From NCBI GenBank assembly GCA_044375555.1, contig JBILML010000030.1:1-32366 (forward strand): a stretch of DNA of 32,366 nt. The letters are read 5' to 3'. Shown here piece after piece: positions 1-9,049 of this stretch (positions are counted from its first letter, which is position 1; every line of letters starts with the position of its first letter). The position numbers and the translations under genes are program-made. The notes below the pieces were generated by a model that saw only the letters and a program-made list of their open reading frames with translations, did no database searches and was not told where the DNA came from. This DNA is from UBA967 sp044375555 (GTDB lineage: Bacteria; Verrucomicrobiota; Verrucomicrobiia; Chthoniobacterales; Terrimicrobiaceae).

Positions 1-18
1 TCGGAATCCGCTCAATGA
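1..18 (+). CDS. 3' end of upstream gene, probably ftsL-like
   Basis: The first 18 bases read in frame as S-E-S-A-Q followed by a TGA stop at 16-18. This stop overlaps the ATG at 15 in an ATGA arrangement, the same junction used repeatedly further down this operon. In dcw clusters the gene directly before ftsI is usually ftsL, a small membrane division protein, so that is the likely identity. This is inferred from position only; five residues cannot identify a protein. Confidence 0.35.
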   Translation, partial: SESAQ

Positions 19-1778
19 GGAAAGAGGAGAAGATGCGAATTGTCATCGCCTGCATTGCGGGCGCTCTGCTCTTCACCATCGTCTCCGCGCGACTCGTCGA
101 CCTGCATGTCTCCAAGCATGCCGAATACTCCCGCATTGCGGCCGAGAAAAATACCGTCCGTCAGATCATTCCCGCCAAGCGTGGCCTGATCCTCGACCGC
201 AACGGGGACAAACTTGCGGTCAATTTACCCGTTCACACCGTTTTCGCCGACGCATCCCACATCAAAGACGCCGAGGCCGTATCCGAACTCATCGCGCGTT
301 ATCTTGGTCTCAAACAATCCGAGGTTTCTCAAAAAATCGGAACCGGAGGAAAATACCTCGTCCTCAAGCGCAAAGTTCCCGACGAAATCGTTCTGAAAAT
401 GCAGGCGGAAATGAGCGAGCGCAACCTGCGCGGAATTTACACCGAGATTGATTCCATTCGCGCCTATCCAAACAACTCCATGCTGGGCCATGTGCTTGGA
501 TATCTCAACCACGAGCGCAAGGGCGTGCAGGGAATCGAGCGCACCATGGAAAAACACCTCTCCGGCGAGGATGGATTTCGTTACACCGAGCGCGACCGCA
601 CAGGCCGCGAGATCGTTCTCTACCGTGGCCAAGAGCAAGAGGCACAGCACGGGAAAAATATCCGCCTCACGATCGACATGGGCCTTCAGGCGATTCTTGA
701 GGAGGAGATCGATGCCACCTACCGCGACCTGAAACCCCACACCGTCAACGCCATCATGGTCGATCCGAAAACCGGCGAAATTCTCGCGATGGCAAGCCGC
801 CCATGCTTCGACCCGAACAAGCCCGGGAGCGCCGAGCCTGAGACGATGAAAAACCGGTCGATCATCGACATGGTCGAGCCGGGATCGACATTTAAAATCG
901 TTGTGGCAGCGGGCGCCCTCAACGAAGGCAAGGTGGATGAAAAATCCTCCATCTTTTGCGAAAACGGCCGCTTTTTTTATGGAGGGCGAACCCTCAAAGA
1001 CCACCACGGCTACGGCCACATGAGCGTTCACGATATTTTGGTAAAATCCTCCAACATCGGATGCGCCAAAATGGCCATGATGATGGGCGGCGATAAATTT
1101 CACGAGTATGTCTGCCGCTTCGGTTTCGGTGAGCGGCTCGGCATCGAGCTTCCCGGGGAGATTCCAGGACTTGTCCACCCGCCGGCGCGTTGGGACAAAC
1201 TCACCATCACCCGCATGCCGATGGGGCATTCCGTAGCGGTCACCCCGCTCCAAATCACCATGGGAATGTCCGTTATTGCTAACGGCGGCAGCCTCATGGC
1301 TCCACAGATTGTGAAGTCGATCGAAAGCCAAGACGGAGAGGTCGAGCGCCAACAATCCAAAGTGGTCCGCGAGGTGATCCCTGAAAAAACCGCTCACTTC
1401 ATAAGCGATGCGCTCGCATGTGTGACTCAACCAGGAGGCACCGCGACTTTCGCGCGAGTGAATGGTTTCAATGTCGCGGGAAAAACCGGAACTGCCCAAA
1501 AAGTTAGTGAAAAGGGCGGCTACGCACCGGGCGAATATGTTGTCTCTTTTGTGGGCTACATGCCGGCCGAGGATCCTCGATTTGTCTGCTTGGTGATGGT
1601 CGATGACGCCCAAGTTTCCTCGGGTTTGAATTATGGCGGACTTGTCGCCGCACCGATCTTCTCGCGAATCGCCGAACGCTCGGCCCGCCATCTCGACCTC
1701 GTGCCGACTCAACCGGCCATCGCCCTGCAACCCGATCCGATCACGACATTGTTTGATGCCGAGGAGGAGACTCGCTGA
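15..1778 (+). CDS. ftsI: Penicillin-binding protein, FtsI/PBP2b-type peptidoglycan D,D-transpeptidase
   Basis: Class B penicillin-binding protein that cross-links septal peptidoglycan in the periplasm, working with FtsW. It is 587 residues long, with one N-terminal membrane anchor (about residues 8-28), a dimerisation region that includes the typical RGLILDRNG segment, and a C-terminal transpeptidase domain. All three active-site motifs are visible: STFK at 291-294 (Ser291 is the acylated nucleophile), SSN at 345-347 and KTGT at 490-493. No PASTA domains follow. The start at 15 is chosen because it overlaps the upstream stop; an ATG at 33, after GAGGAG, would remove only six residues. The position as first intact gene of the dcw cluster, directly before murE, supports the division-specific role over an elongation role. 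Confidence 0.95.
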   Translation: MRKEEKMRIVIACIAGALLFTIVSARLVDLHVSKHAEYSRIAAEKNTVRQIIPAKRGLILDRNGDKLAVNLPVHTVFADASHIKDAEAVSELIARYLGLKQSEVSQKIGTGGKYLVLKRKVPDEIVLKMQAEMSERNLRGIYTEIDSIRAYPNNSMLGHVLGYLNHERKGVQGIERTMEKHLSGEDGFRYTERDRTGREIVLYRGQEQEAQHGKNIRLTIDMGLQAILEEEIDATYRDLKPHTVNAIMVDPKTGEILAMASRPCFDPNKPGSAEPETMKNRSIIDMVEPGSTFKIVVAAGALNEGKVDEKSSIFCENGRFFYGGRTLKDHHGYGHMSVHDILVKSSNIGCAKMAMMMGGDKFHEYVCRFGFGERLGIELPGEIPGLVHPPARWDKLTITRMPMGHSVAVTPLQITMGMSVIANGGSLMAPQIVKSIESQDGEVERQQSKVVREVIPEKTAHFISDALACVTQPGGTATFARVNGFNVAGKTGTAQKVSEKGGYAPGEYVVSFVGYMPAEDPRFVCLVMVDDAQVSSGLNYGGLVAAPIFSRIAERSARHLDLVPTQPAIALQPDPITTLFDAEEETR

Positions 1779-1782
1779 TCCC

Positions 1783-3255
1783 ATGAATCTCCGCACCCTT
1801 CTCCAAGCCTCAGGAATTGCCCCCGGCTTGGCCGACCCTGATATTTCCTCGCTCTGCCACGATTCGCGCCTCGCGAAGCCAGGGTGTCTTTTCTTTGCGC
1901 TCCCGGGCGCCAAATCCGATGGCACCCAATTCATCGCTCAGGCGGTAGAGCGCGGAGCCGCCGCTGTGGTGGCTCAATATTCCGTGTCTGGAAATGACTA
2001 TTCCCTCGTCCTTGTCGACAATGCCCGTGCCGCGATGGCTGATATTTCAGCAGAATTTTACGGTCACCCCGACCGCGATCTCAAATGCGTGGGAATCACC
2101 GGAACAAATGGCAAAACCACGACTGCGTATCTCGTCAAACACATCTTTGATTCGGTCGGATTCCATTCCGGCTTGATTGGAACAGTCAAATACATCGTGG
2201 CTGGCGAAGAACGCCCCGCGACCCACACCACGCCGGAGTCGATCGATCTTCAGCAAATGCTCGCCGAAATCCGAGATACGGGCGGGCGCTCGGTGGCGAT
2301 GGAGGTTTCGAGCCATGCGCTGGTTCAGAACCGCGTGCGAGGGATGGAATTTGACGCAGCCATTTTCACCAACCTCACGCAGGACCATCTCGACTACCAC
2401 GAGACGATGGATTCCTACTTCGAGGCAAAGGCTCTTCTGTTCGAGGCCCTCGCAGTTCAGAAAAGCAAAAAAGGCCGTGCTGTGGTGAATTCCGATGACC
2501 GCTTTGGTCAACGCCTGATCGATCGCATTTCCAAAAAAATCAAGACCGTCACCTTTGGTCAGAATGTCCACGCGGAATTTCGCGCCAGCAACATTCGTCA
2601 GGATTTGTATGGCACACGTTTTGCCCTCGAAGCGCGTGGAAAGAGTTACCTCGTCCGGACGCCGCTCATTGGACTTTTCAATGTCTACAATGTCCTTGCC
2701 GCCCTCGCGGCTTCGATGACTTGCGGTGTGGAACTTCGTCGCGCGATCGACGCCATCGCGGATGCTCCGCAGGTCCCGGGGCGCCTTGAGCGGGTTCCGT
2801 CCCGTCGAAATTTCCAGGTCTTTGTGGATTACGCTCACACAGACGACGCCCTGCGAAATGTGCTGCAAACTCTCCGCGAGGCGAGTCCGGCGCGTCTCAT
2901 TACGGTGTTTGGTTGCGGCGGAGATCGCGATCGCGCGAAGCGCCCGCTCATGGCATTTGCAGCAGAATCCTTAGCCGATCTCGCGATCCTCACCTCGGAC
3001 AACCCGCGGAGTGAAAATCCCGAAGACATTTTGAAGGAAATGGAAAAAGGCCTCTCGCACCGAAATCACGAGAAAATCGTAGATCGCGAACAAGCGATTC
3101 GCCGCGCCATCGATTTGGCGGGTCCGGGCGATATTGTTTTGATCGCCGGCAAGGGGCACGAAAAGACCCAAGAATTTGCCGACAGCAAAGTGCCGTTTGA
3201 TGATGTCGCCATCGCCGCCCGCGCGATCTCCGACAAGACGGGAGGAGATTTCTAA
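1783..3255 (+). CDS. murE: UDP-N-acetylmuramoyl-tripeptide synthetase (UDP-MurNAc-L-Ala-D-Glu:meso-DAP ligase)
   Basis: Cytoplasmic ATP-dependent ligase that adds the third stem-peptide residue. It is 490 residues long, normal for MurE. The ATP-binding loop GTNGKTT is at 107-113. The DNPR motif at 406-409 is the recognised signature of MurE enzymes that add meso-diaminopimelate rather than lysine, so the peptidoglycan here is predicted to be DAP-type. The frame stays open upstream into ftsI, but the ATG at 1783, four bases past the ftsI stop, gives a protein of family length and avoids a 50-residue extension that only reads ftsI in another frame. A GAGGAGGAGA tract lies about 12 bases before the start. 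The stop is joined to murF as TAATG. Confidence 0.96.
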   Translation: MNLRTLLQASGIAPGLADPDISSLCHDSRLAKPGCLFFALPGAKSDGTQFIAQAVERGAAAVVAQYSVSGNDYSLVLVDNARAAMADISAEFYGHPDRDLKCVGITGTNGKTTTAYLVKHIFDSVGFHSGLIGTVKYIVAGEERPATHTTPESIDLQQMLAEIRDTGGRSVAMEVSSHALVQNRVRGMEFDAAIFTNLTQDHLDYHETMDSYFEAKALLFEALAVQKSKKGRAVVNSDDRFGQRLIDRISKKIKTVTFGQNVHAEFRASNIRQDLYGTRFALEARGKSYLVRTPLIGLFNVYNVLAALAASMTCGVELRRAIDAIADAPQVPGRLERVPSRRNFQVFVDYAHTDDALRNVLQTLREASPARLITVFGCGGDRDRAKRPLMAFAAESLADLAILTSDNPRSENPEDILKEMEKGLSHRNHEKIVDREQAIRRAIDLAGPGDIVLIAGKGHEKTQEFADSKVPFDDVAIAARAISDKTGGDF

Positions 3256-4622
3256 TGGATCCACTTCCACTCAACGAAATCGCCGCCATGTCGGGAGCCA
3301 AACTGCTCGGCCGAGATACGGGAGCAACTTTTACCCGCTTCAATAAAGACACCCGCACCATCAAGCCGGGTGACCTCTACATCGGACTTCGCGGGGAGAA
3401 ATTCGACGGAAATGAATTCGCCGCCCGAGCCTTTGAACTCGGCGCCGGCGCGGCATTGCTCGATTCGCCAGTGGTGGCGGAAAAGCTCGCCGAGTCCCAC
3501 CCTGTGCTTCTTGTGGAGGACAGCCTCAAAGCCCTCACCCTTCTCGCTGCCGCCTGGCGCTCTCGATTGAAATTGATCGTTCTCGGAATCACCGGAAGCA
3601 GCGGCAAGACCAGCACCAAGGAATTCGCCGCCGCTGTTCTTGGCTCGAAATACCGCGTCGTCAAAACCGAGGGGAATCTGAACAACCACATTGGCGTTCC
3701 ACTTTCCATTCTCACCGCCGGCACCGAAGCCGAAGCGGCCGTTTGGGAAGTCGGCATGAATCATCCCGGAGAAATCGCTCCGCTGGCCGCTTTGATCCAA
3801 CCCGCCTGCGCGATCATCACGAATATCGGCACCGCCCACATCGAATACATGAAAACCCGGGAGGCGATCGCTCTCGAAAAAGGCATGCTCGCCGAGGCCG
3901 TTCCTGCCACTGGTTCAGTCATCCTGCCAGCGGAGGACGATCAGTCGGATTCCATCGCCGCACGGTGTCACGCCAAGGTTGTCCGAACCGGCATTTCCCA
4001 TGGAGACCTCATCGCCTCCGACCTCGAATCCACAACCGAAGGAACTCGATTCACCATCCTTCACAACGGCATCAAGGTCCCCGCATCGATCGGAGTTCAT
4101 GGCACCCACATGGTCCAAAATGCTCTCCTCGCGCTAGCCGCGGGTCTGGAGATGGGTGTCCCCCTTGAGAAAGGCGTGAAGGGTCTAGCCAAGGCCCGGC
4201 TAGTCGGCGGCCGGCTGGAGCAAAAAACCATCGCAGGCGTCATCTATCTCGATGACACCTACAACGCGAATCCCGAGTCCATGGTGGCGGCATTGAATAC
4301 TCTCCGCCTTGTGCCTGGAAGTGGACGCCGAATTGCTGTGCTTGGAAAAATGGGCGAACTCGGAGAGCACGCCGCAGATGGCTATCGCCGCACCGGTGAG
4401 GCTGCCGCGAAGTTGGCAGATATTCTTTTAACCGTGGGATCCGAAGCCACCTCAATCGCCACCGCCGCCCGTGCCGCAGGACTTGGGCGTGTCCACGATG
4501 TCGAGGACACGGCTGCCGCTGCCAGAATGCTTTCGCAACTCGCCCGTCCCGGGGACTTGGTCCTCGTGAAGGGGAGTCGCTCCGCCCGCATGGAAACCTT
4601 ATTCGAACACCTCCGGAACTAA
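3255..4622 (+). CDS. murF: UDP-N-acetylmuramoyl-tripeptide--D-alanyl-D-alanine ligase
   Basis: Cytoplasmic ligase that attaches the D-Ala-D-Ala dipeptide made by Ddl to the UDP-MurNAc-tripeptide, completing the soluble precursor. It is 455 residues long. The three-domain Mur ligase layout is recognisable: an N-terminal substrate domain (STKFDGNEFA-like region near residues 45-60), a central ATPase domain with a GSSGKTSTK loop (Lys118), a VGMNHPGEI segment typical of MurF, and a C-terminal domain containing the DDTYNANPESM motif. The ATG shares one base with the murE stop (TAATG), and a strong ribosome-binding sequence GGAGGAGA sits six bases upstream, inside the end of murE. Confidence 0.95.
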   Translation: MDPLPLNEIAAMSGAKLLGRDTGATFTRFNKDTRTIKPGDLYIGLRGEKFDGNEFAARAFELGAGAALLDSPVVAEKLAESHPVLLVEDSLKALTLLAAAWRSRLKLIVLGITGSSGKTSTKEFAAAVLGSKYRVVKTEGNLNNHIGVPLSILTAGTEAEAAVWEVGMNHPGEIAPLAALIQPACAIITNIGTAHIEYMKTREAIALEKGMLAEAVPATGSVILPAEDDQSDSIAARCHAKVVRTGISHGDLIASDLESTTEGTRFTILHNGIKVPASIGVHGTHMVQNALLALAAGLEMGVPLEKGVKGLAKARLVGGRLEQKTIAGVIYLDDTYNANPESMVAALNTLRLVPGSGRRIAVLGKMGELGEHAADGYRRTGEAAAKLADILLTVGSEATSIATAARAAGLGRVHDVEDTAAAARMLSQLARPGDLVLVKGSRSARMETLFEHLRN

Positions 4623-5752
4623 TGCTCTACTACCTTTCTGAACTTGGCGACTGGGCCGTGCAGCGCGGTTGGACGAATGACCTGTTCAAGGCGCTGAATG
4701 TTTTTTCCTACATCACCTTTCGAGCCATCTGTGCGGGCGTGACGGCATTTCTCATTTCTCTACTTTTCGGAAATCTCGTCATCCGAAAGTTGATCTCCTT
4801 GAAGTTTGGCCAACCGATCCGCACGGCTGCTGAGGTTCACAAATTGTTCGAACTCCACGGCGCGAAAAAAGGCACCCCGACCATGGGCGGAATCCTTTTG
4901 ATCGGATCGATTGTGATTTCCACATTGCTCTGGGCGAAACCCGAGAACCCGTTCGTCTGGCTGGTTCTATTCAGCACGCTCTTCCTCGGAGCCATCGGCC
5001 TCTACGATGATTGGCTGAAGGTCTCCAAGAAAAACTCGGACGGCATTAGCAGCCGCCTCAAGTTCGTTCTCCAGTGTGCGCTCGCTGGAATCTTCACCCT
5101 GTTTTTCCTGCTCAATCCGCAACTCTCTGCCACGGCCCAACAGCTCTACATTCCGTTTCTTAAAGACCCGCTCGTTCTCGGAATGGGAGCCTTCACTTTT
5201 ATTTTTTACCTGCTGGTGATTGTCGGAACTTCCAACGCGGTGAACCTCACCGACGGCTTGGATGGTCTAGCCACGGGTTGCACCGCCACGGTGGCTGCGA
5301 CCTATGCGGTGCTTGTTTATGTGGCAGGAAACTTCAAGGCCGCGACTTATCTGCAAGTTCCGTTCGTGCAATTCTCCGGAGAACTCACCGTGCTCTGCCT
5401 TGCTCTTCTTGGTGCCTGCCTTGGTTTCCTTTGGTGGAATGCCTATCCAGCCCGAGTCTTCATGGGCGACACGGGTTCACTCGCGATCGGCGGGATGCTG
5501 GGATCCGTGGCGATTTGTTGCAAACAGGAACTCCTCCTCGTGATTGTCGGCGGGGTTTTCGTCATCGAAGCGATGTCGGTCATTCTCCAAGTCGCAAGCT
5601 TCAAGACGACCGGTCGCCGGATTTTCAAGATGTCCCCCATCCACCACCACTTCGAGCTCAGCGGCTGGAAGGAAAACACGGTGATCGTGCGCTTCTGGAT
5701 CCTCTCCGTGTTCTTCGCCCTCCTCGGTCTGGCCACATTGAAATTGCGTTGA
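4622..5752 (+). CDS. mraY: Phospho-N-acetylmuramoyl-pentapeptide transferase
   Basis: Integral membrane enzyme that transfers phospho-MurNAc-pentapeptide to undecaprenyl phosphate, making lipid I. It is 376 residues long with about ten hydrophobic segments. Family signatures are clear: KKGTPTMGG near residue 80, the DDWLK aspartate pair, NLTDGLDGLA (catalytic and Mg-binding aspartates), GDTGSLAIGG, and the histidine-rich SPIHHHFE loop near the C-terminus. It starts by a one-base TAATG overlap with murF and ends one base before murD, so translation of the three genes is probably coupled. Confidence 0.97.
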   Translation: MLYYLSELGDWAVQRGWTNDLFKALNVFSYITFRAICAGVTAFLISLLFGNLVIRKLISLKFGQPIRTAAEVHKLFELHGAKKGTPTMGGILLIGSIVISTLLWAKPENPFVWLVLFSTLFLGAIGLYDDWLKVSKKNSDGISSRLKFVLQCALAGIFTLFFLLNPQLSATAQQLYIPFLKDPLVLGMGAFTFIFYLLVIVGTSNAVNLTDGLDGLATGCTATVAATYAVLVYVAGNFKAATYLQVPFVQFSGELTVLCLALLGACLGFLWWNAYPARVFMGDTGSLAIGGMLGSVAICCKQELLLVIVGGVFVIEAMSVILQVASFKTTGRRIFKMSPIHHHFELSGWKENTVIVRFWILSVFFALLGLATLKLR

Positions 5753-5753
5753 A

Positions 5754-7082
5754 ATGAATCACAGCGGCAAAAAAGCAGTCGTTCTCGGTCTCGGCCACAG
5801 TGGCGAGGCCGCCGCGAACCTTTTGCTGGAGCAGGGTGCCGCCGTCACGGTTTGCGAGACCTCCGACTCGCCGGCGATCCGTAAAAAAGCGGAATCCCTG
5901 AGTGCTCGCGGCGCATCTGTTTTGATCGGCCTCGAAGCCGAATCCGATCCCGCAAACTACGACTTCGCCGTCCTCAGTCCTGGTATCGATCCGGTGGTTC
6001 CTCTCGTGCGCAATGTCATCGCCAAAAACATTCCGGTCATTGGTGAACTCGAGTTGGCATTTCAGGAATGCGTCTGCCCGGTTGTCGCTATCACAGGCAC
6101 GAATGGAAAAACCACCACGACGGAACTGACGACCCGCATCCTTCAAGGCTGTGGACTTCGCACGATGGCGAGTGGAAATATCGGTCTGCCCTTTGCAAAT
6201 GCCGTCCGGCAAAGCGCGTCGATGGATGTGATGGTTCTCGAGGTGAGTTCCTTCCAACTGGAAACGATCCAGACTTTCCGCCCGAAGGTCTCCGCTTGGC
6301 TGAATCTGAGCGCGAACCACCTCGATCGATATCCGGGCATGCAGGAATACCGCGCCGCCAAGCTTCGCCTCTTCGAGAACCAAACGGCCGAGGATTTCGC
6401 GGTGATCAATGCCGTCAACGACCTTCCGCCGATCAAGGCCCAGCCCATCACATTCAGCGCTTCCACGGACAAGGCCGACTTCACTCTTCGCGACAATGCG
6501 ATCTATTTCCGATCGAGGAGAATTCTCGAGCAATCCCAGACTCGATTGCCCGGTCCCCACAACGCCGAAAACATGATGGCGGCTCTCGGGATCGGTCATG
6601 CGATGGGACTTGAGATCGAGGCTCTCGCGGCTTCCATCAGCGACTACGCCCCGCCAGCCCACCGATGCGAATGGGTGCGGGATCTTGATGGCGTCCGGTG
6701 GATCAACGACTCAAAGGCGACAAATCTGGACGCCATGGCTCAAGCTCTCCGCTCGGCGGCTGGGCCTGTTGTTCTGATTGCCGGGGGAAAAGACAAGGGC
6801 TTCGAGTTCGATGACATTGCGGAACTCGTCCAAAGCCGTGCCAGAGCCGCCGTGCTGATCGGAGAGATGCGTCACCGCATCGCCAGCTCCTGGAAAAATA
6901 CCGATTGCCACTGTGTGGACTCCCTCAAGGAAGCCGTGGCCGTCGCCCAAAGCCTCGCGCGTGCCGGGGACACAGTGCTCTTTTCCCCGGGAACCTCCTC
7001 GTTCGATATGTTCCAAAATTACGGCGAGCGCGGGAACCTCTTCAAAAATTTCGTCAACCAACTGCCAAACACCACACCCTAA
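5754..7082 (+). CDS. murD: UDP-N-acetylmuramoyl-L-alanine--D-glutamate ligase
   Basis: Cytoplasmic Mur ligase that adds D-glutamate to UDP-MurNAc-L-Ala. It is 442 residues long, the usual size. It opens with a Rossmann-like nucleotide-sugar binding domain (VVLGLGHSGEAAANLL), followed by the ATPase loop GTNGKTTTTEL with Lys119, the conserved NLSANHLDRYPG segment, and a C-terminal domain with the INDSKATN motif and a FSPGTSSFDMF ending typical of MurD. The ATG begins one base after the mraY stop. The next gene is not ftsW directly: a LysM protein lies between them. Confidence 0.96.
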   Translation: MNHSGKKAVVLGLGHSGEAAANLLLEQGAAVTVCETSDSPAIRKKAESLSARGASVLIGLEAESDPANYDFAVLSPGIDPVVPLVRNVIAKNIPVIGELELAFQECVCPVVAITGTNGKTTTTELTTRILQGCGLRTMASGNIGLPFANAVRQSASMDVMVLEVSSFQLETIQTFRPKVSAWLNLSANHLDRYPGMQEYRAAKLRLFENQTAEDFAVINAVNDLPPIKAQPITFSASTDKADFTLRDNAIYFRSRRILEQSQTRLPGPHNAENMMAALGIGHAMGLEIEALAASISDYAPPAHRCEWVRDLDGVRWINDSKATNLDAMAQALRSAAGPVVLIAGGKDKGFEFDDIAELVQSRARAAVLIGEMRHRIASSWKNTDCHCVDSLKEAVAVAQSLARAGDTVLFSPGTSSFDMFQNYGERGNLFKNFVNQLPNTTP

Positions 7083-7089
7083 AAAAACC

Positions 7090-7872
7090 ATGCTGTTCAA
7101 AAAAACAACCAACACACCTCAGCGGCCAACCCGCCGCCTGGTATCCCGCAAGAGACTCCATGCCCGTGCGGCGTCGAGTCGGGAAGAAGTCGAAGACTAC
7201 GAATCCGAATCCGAGCCGAGCATGAAACTCTCACAAGCTTTCATCGTTGTTCTCGTTCTTCATGTCGTCGCCGTTGGCGGTATTTACGGGTTCAACAAAC
7301 TGAATGAGACGAAACCAAAGCCGGTGGCTGAAAAGAAAGAAGCCGCACCAGAAGTCGTCGCCAAGGCGCCCGAGCCTGTTGCCGAAGCGAAGCCGCAGGC
7401 CCCTGCTGCCAATGCGGGTCAGACCTACACTGTCGTGGCTGGTGACACGCTCAAAAGGATCGCCTCGAAATTCAACACAAGCATCGAGGCGCTGGAAAAA
7501 GCCAACAACCTCACGAGCACTTCGATCATCCGCACCGGGCAGATTCTCGTGGTCGGCAAGGCGGCTTCCGCCAACGCCGCGTCAGCCCCTGTAAAAGCTG
7601 AGCCGGTTCCTCATTCGCAAGCCACCCCGTCTGTTGTTGCCAAGCCCGCGCCAGTCCAGCCAGTCGTGGCCAAAACCGCGCCGGCCGAACCTGTGGCATC
7701 CGCCAAGGAGCCAGCCGCAGACTCCGCCGGGCAGTCCTATGTGGTAGCCAAAGGTGACAATCCCTACTCGATCGCCAAGAAATTCAAGGTCACCCAAGAT
7801 GCCTTGATGAAAGCCAACAACATCGACGATCCGCGCAAGCTCAAGATCGGCCAAAAACTTGCCATTCCCTGA
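7090..7872 (+). CDS. Membrane-anchored protein with two LysM domains
   Basis: A 260-residue protein placed between murD and ftsW. It has a basic, disordered N-terminus (residues 1-48), one hydrophobic helix (about 50-68, AFIVVLVLHVVAVGG) and then a periplasmic part: an Ala/Pro/Lys-rich linker, LysM domain 1 (about 111-155, starting QTYTVVAGDTLKRIA), a second Pro/Ala/Val-rich linker, and LysM domain 2 (about 216-260, ending at the C-terminus). LysM domains bind N-acetylglucosamine-containing glycans, so this is likely a peptidoglycan-binding anchor. No catalytic domain is present. The start at 7090, seven bases after the murD stop, is preferred for its operon spacing; an ATG at 7222 just before the helix is a possible alternative. 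The specific function is unknown. Confidence 0.88.
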   Translation: MLFKKTTNTPQRPTRRLVSRKRLHARAASSREEVEDYESESEPSMKLSQAFIVVLVLHVVAVGGIYGFNKLNETKPKPVAEKKEAAPEVVAKAPEPVAEAKPQAPAANAGQTYTVVAGDTLKRIASKFNTSIEALEKANNLTSTSIIRTGQILVVGKAASANAASAPVKAEPVPHSQATPSVVAKPAPVQPVVAKTAPAEPVASAKEPAADSAGQSYVVAKGDNPYSIAKKFKVTQDALMKANNIDDPRKLKIGQKLAIP

Positions 7873-7906
7873 GATTTGATCCCATAGCTCCGCCAAGAGT
7901 CCGATC

Positions 7907-9049
7907 ATGCAAAAAAATGTCATAGCCTTTCTGATGCTGGCAGTCGCTGGGTTGATCGCGCTCGGCCTGGTGATGCTTTTCAGCACGGGGGCATTTGCGC
8001 GGGACAGCCACGGCGACATGTATCTTTTCGTGAAGCGACAGGGGTTCTGGCTCGTGGTTGGAATCATTGCGGCCTTGATTGCCGCGAGCGTGGATTACCA
8101 TTTTTGGAGGAAGTGGTGGTGGGTCTTCTTTGCCGGCAGCGCATTTCTTCTGCTTCTTTGTTTCATCCCGCCGATCGGACAGCGCATCAACGGATCCTCG
8201 CGCTGGATCAATCTCGGCTTCGGAACTCTCCAGCCCAGCGAATTTGCAAAGATCAGCTCGATCTTTTTTGTGGCTTGGTGGTTTTCCCGCGAAGACATCA
8301 CTTTTGAAAAATTAAAAAACGGCCTTCTTCTTCCCGTTTCGATTCTCGGCGTTCCGATGGTCCTGATTCTTCTCGAGGTGGACATCGGAAATACCGCCCT
8401 CATCGGCGCAGCGGCTCTCGCCATGATCTTCGTGGCCGGCGGGGCTTTGCGTTGGCTCGCGGTTTTGGCTCCGATGGCTTTCGCTTCCATTTTTCTTGTC
8501 GCATTGGCCGTGCCCGAGAGGGTTCAGAGGCTCGTGGCTTTTACGGACCCTGAAAAATACAGGCTCTGCGAGGGGCTCCAGCAATGGCAGGGACTCATTG
8601 CCTTTGGTTCCGGGGGCTTCGATGGAGTCGGCCTCGGGGAGGGACGCCAGAAAATGCATTACCTCCCGTATGCCCACACGGATTTCATTTTTCCGATGAT
8701 CGGTGAGGAACTCGGCCTGAAAGCCACGGCACTCACGGTCTTGGCATTTTTGGTGATTCTTCTCTGCGGGGCGTTGATTTCCGCGAATGCCCGCGACCGC
8801 TTCGGAATGCTCCTCGGCTTCGGTTGCACCATGCTCATCACCATTCAGAGCATGGTGAATTTGGGGGTTACCACTTCGCTTCTTCCCAATAAAGGCATGC
8901 CCCTTCCTTTCATCAGCTACGGGGGATCGAACCTCGTGGTGTGCCTCTTTTTGATCGGCCTTCTCGTCAATATCCACCGCCAGGGGCAACCGCTTGTCTC
9001 ACGCTTCGCACCGGTGCTTCTACGCCCGCACTTCGAACCCCGGGTATGA
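7907..9049 (+). CDS. ftsW: Septal peptidoglycan glycosyltransferase FtsW (SEDS family)
   Basis: Polytopic membrane protein of the SEDS family that polymerises lipid II into glycan strands at the septum, paired with FtsI. It is 380 residues long with about ten membrane segments. Recognisable features are the RINGSSRWINLGFGTLQPSE segment that leads into the catalytic region and the C-terminal KGMPLPFISYGGSN motif of FtsW/RodA proteins. FtsW is chosen over RodA because the gene lies in the dcw cluster between murD and murG. The 34-base gap before it is the largest inside the operon. Its stop overlaps the murG start as ATGA. Confidence 0.93.
   Translation: MQKNVIAFLMLAVAGLIALGLVMLFSTGAFARDSHGDMYLFVKRQGFWLVVGIIAALIAASVDYHFWRKWWWVFFAGSAFLLLLCFIPPIGQRINGSSRWINLGFGTLQPSEFAKISSIFFVAWWFSREDITFEKLKNGLLLPVSILGVPMVLILLEVDIGNTALIGAAALAMIFVAGGALRWLAVLAPMAFASIFLVALAVPERVQRLVAFTDPEKYRLCEGLQQWQGLIAFGSGGFDGVGLGEGRQKMHYLPYAHTDFIFPMIGEELGLKATALTVLAFLVILLCGALISANARDRFGMLLGFGCTMLITIQSMVNLGVTTSLLPNKGMPLPFISYGGSNLVVCLFLIGLLVNIHRQGQPLVSRFAPVLLRPHFEPRV

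Noticed and set aside
1633..1782. N-terminal extension of murE upstream of 1783
   Set aside because: The extra 50 residues overlap ftsI in another frame and lack MurE-like sequence; the ATG at 1783 gives the family length.
225..1934. 569-residue leftward frame opposite ftsI
   Set aside because: It is the antisense shadow of a well-supported gene with intact catalytic motifs; composition is unlike a real protein and no family is recognisable.
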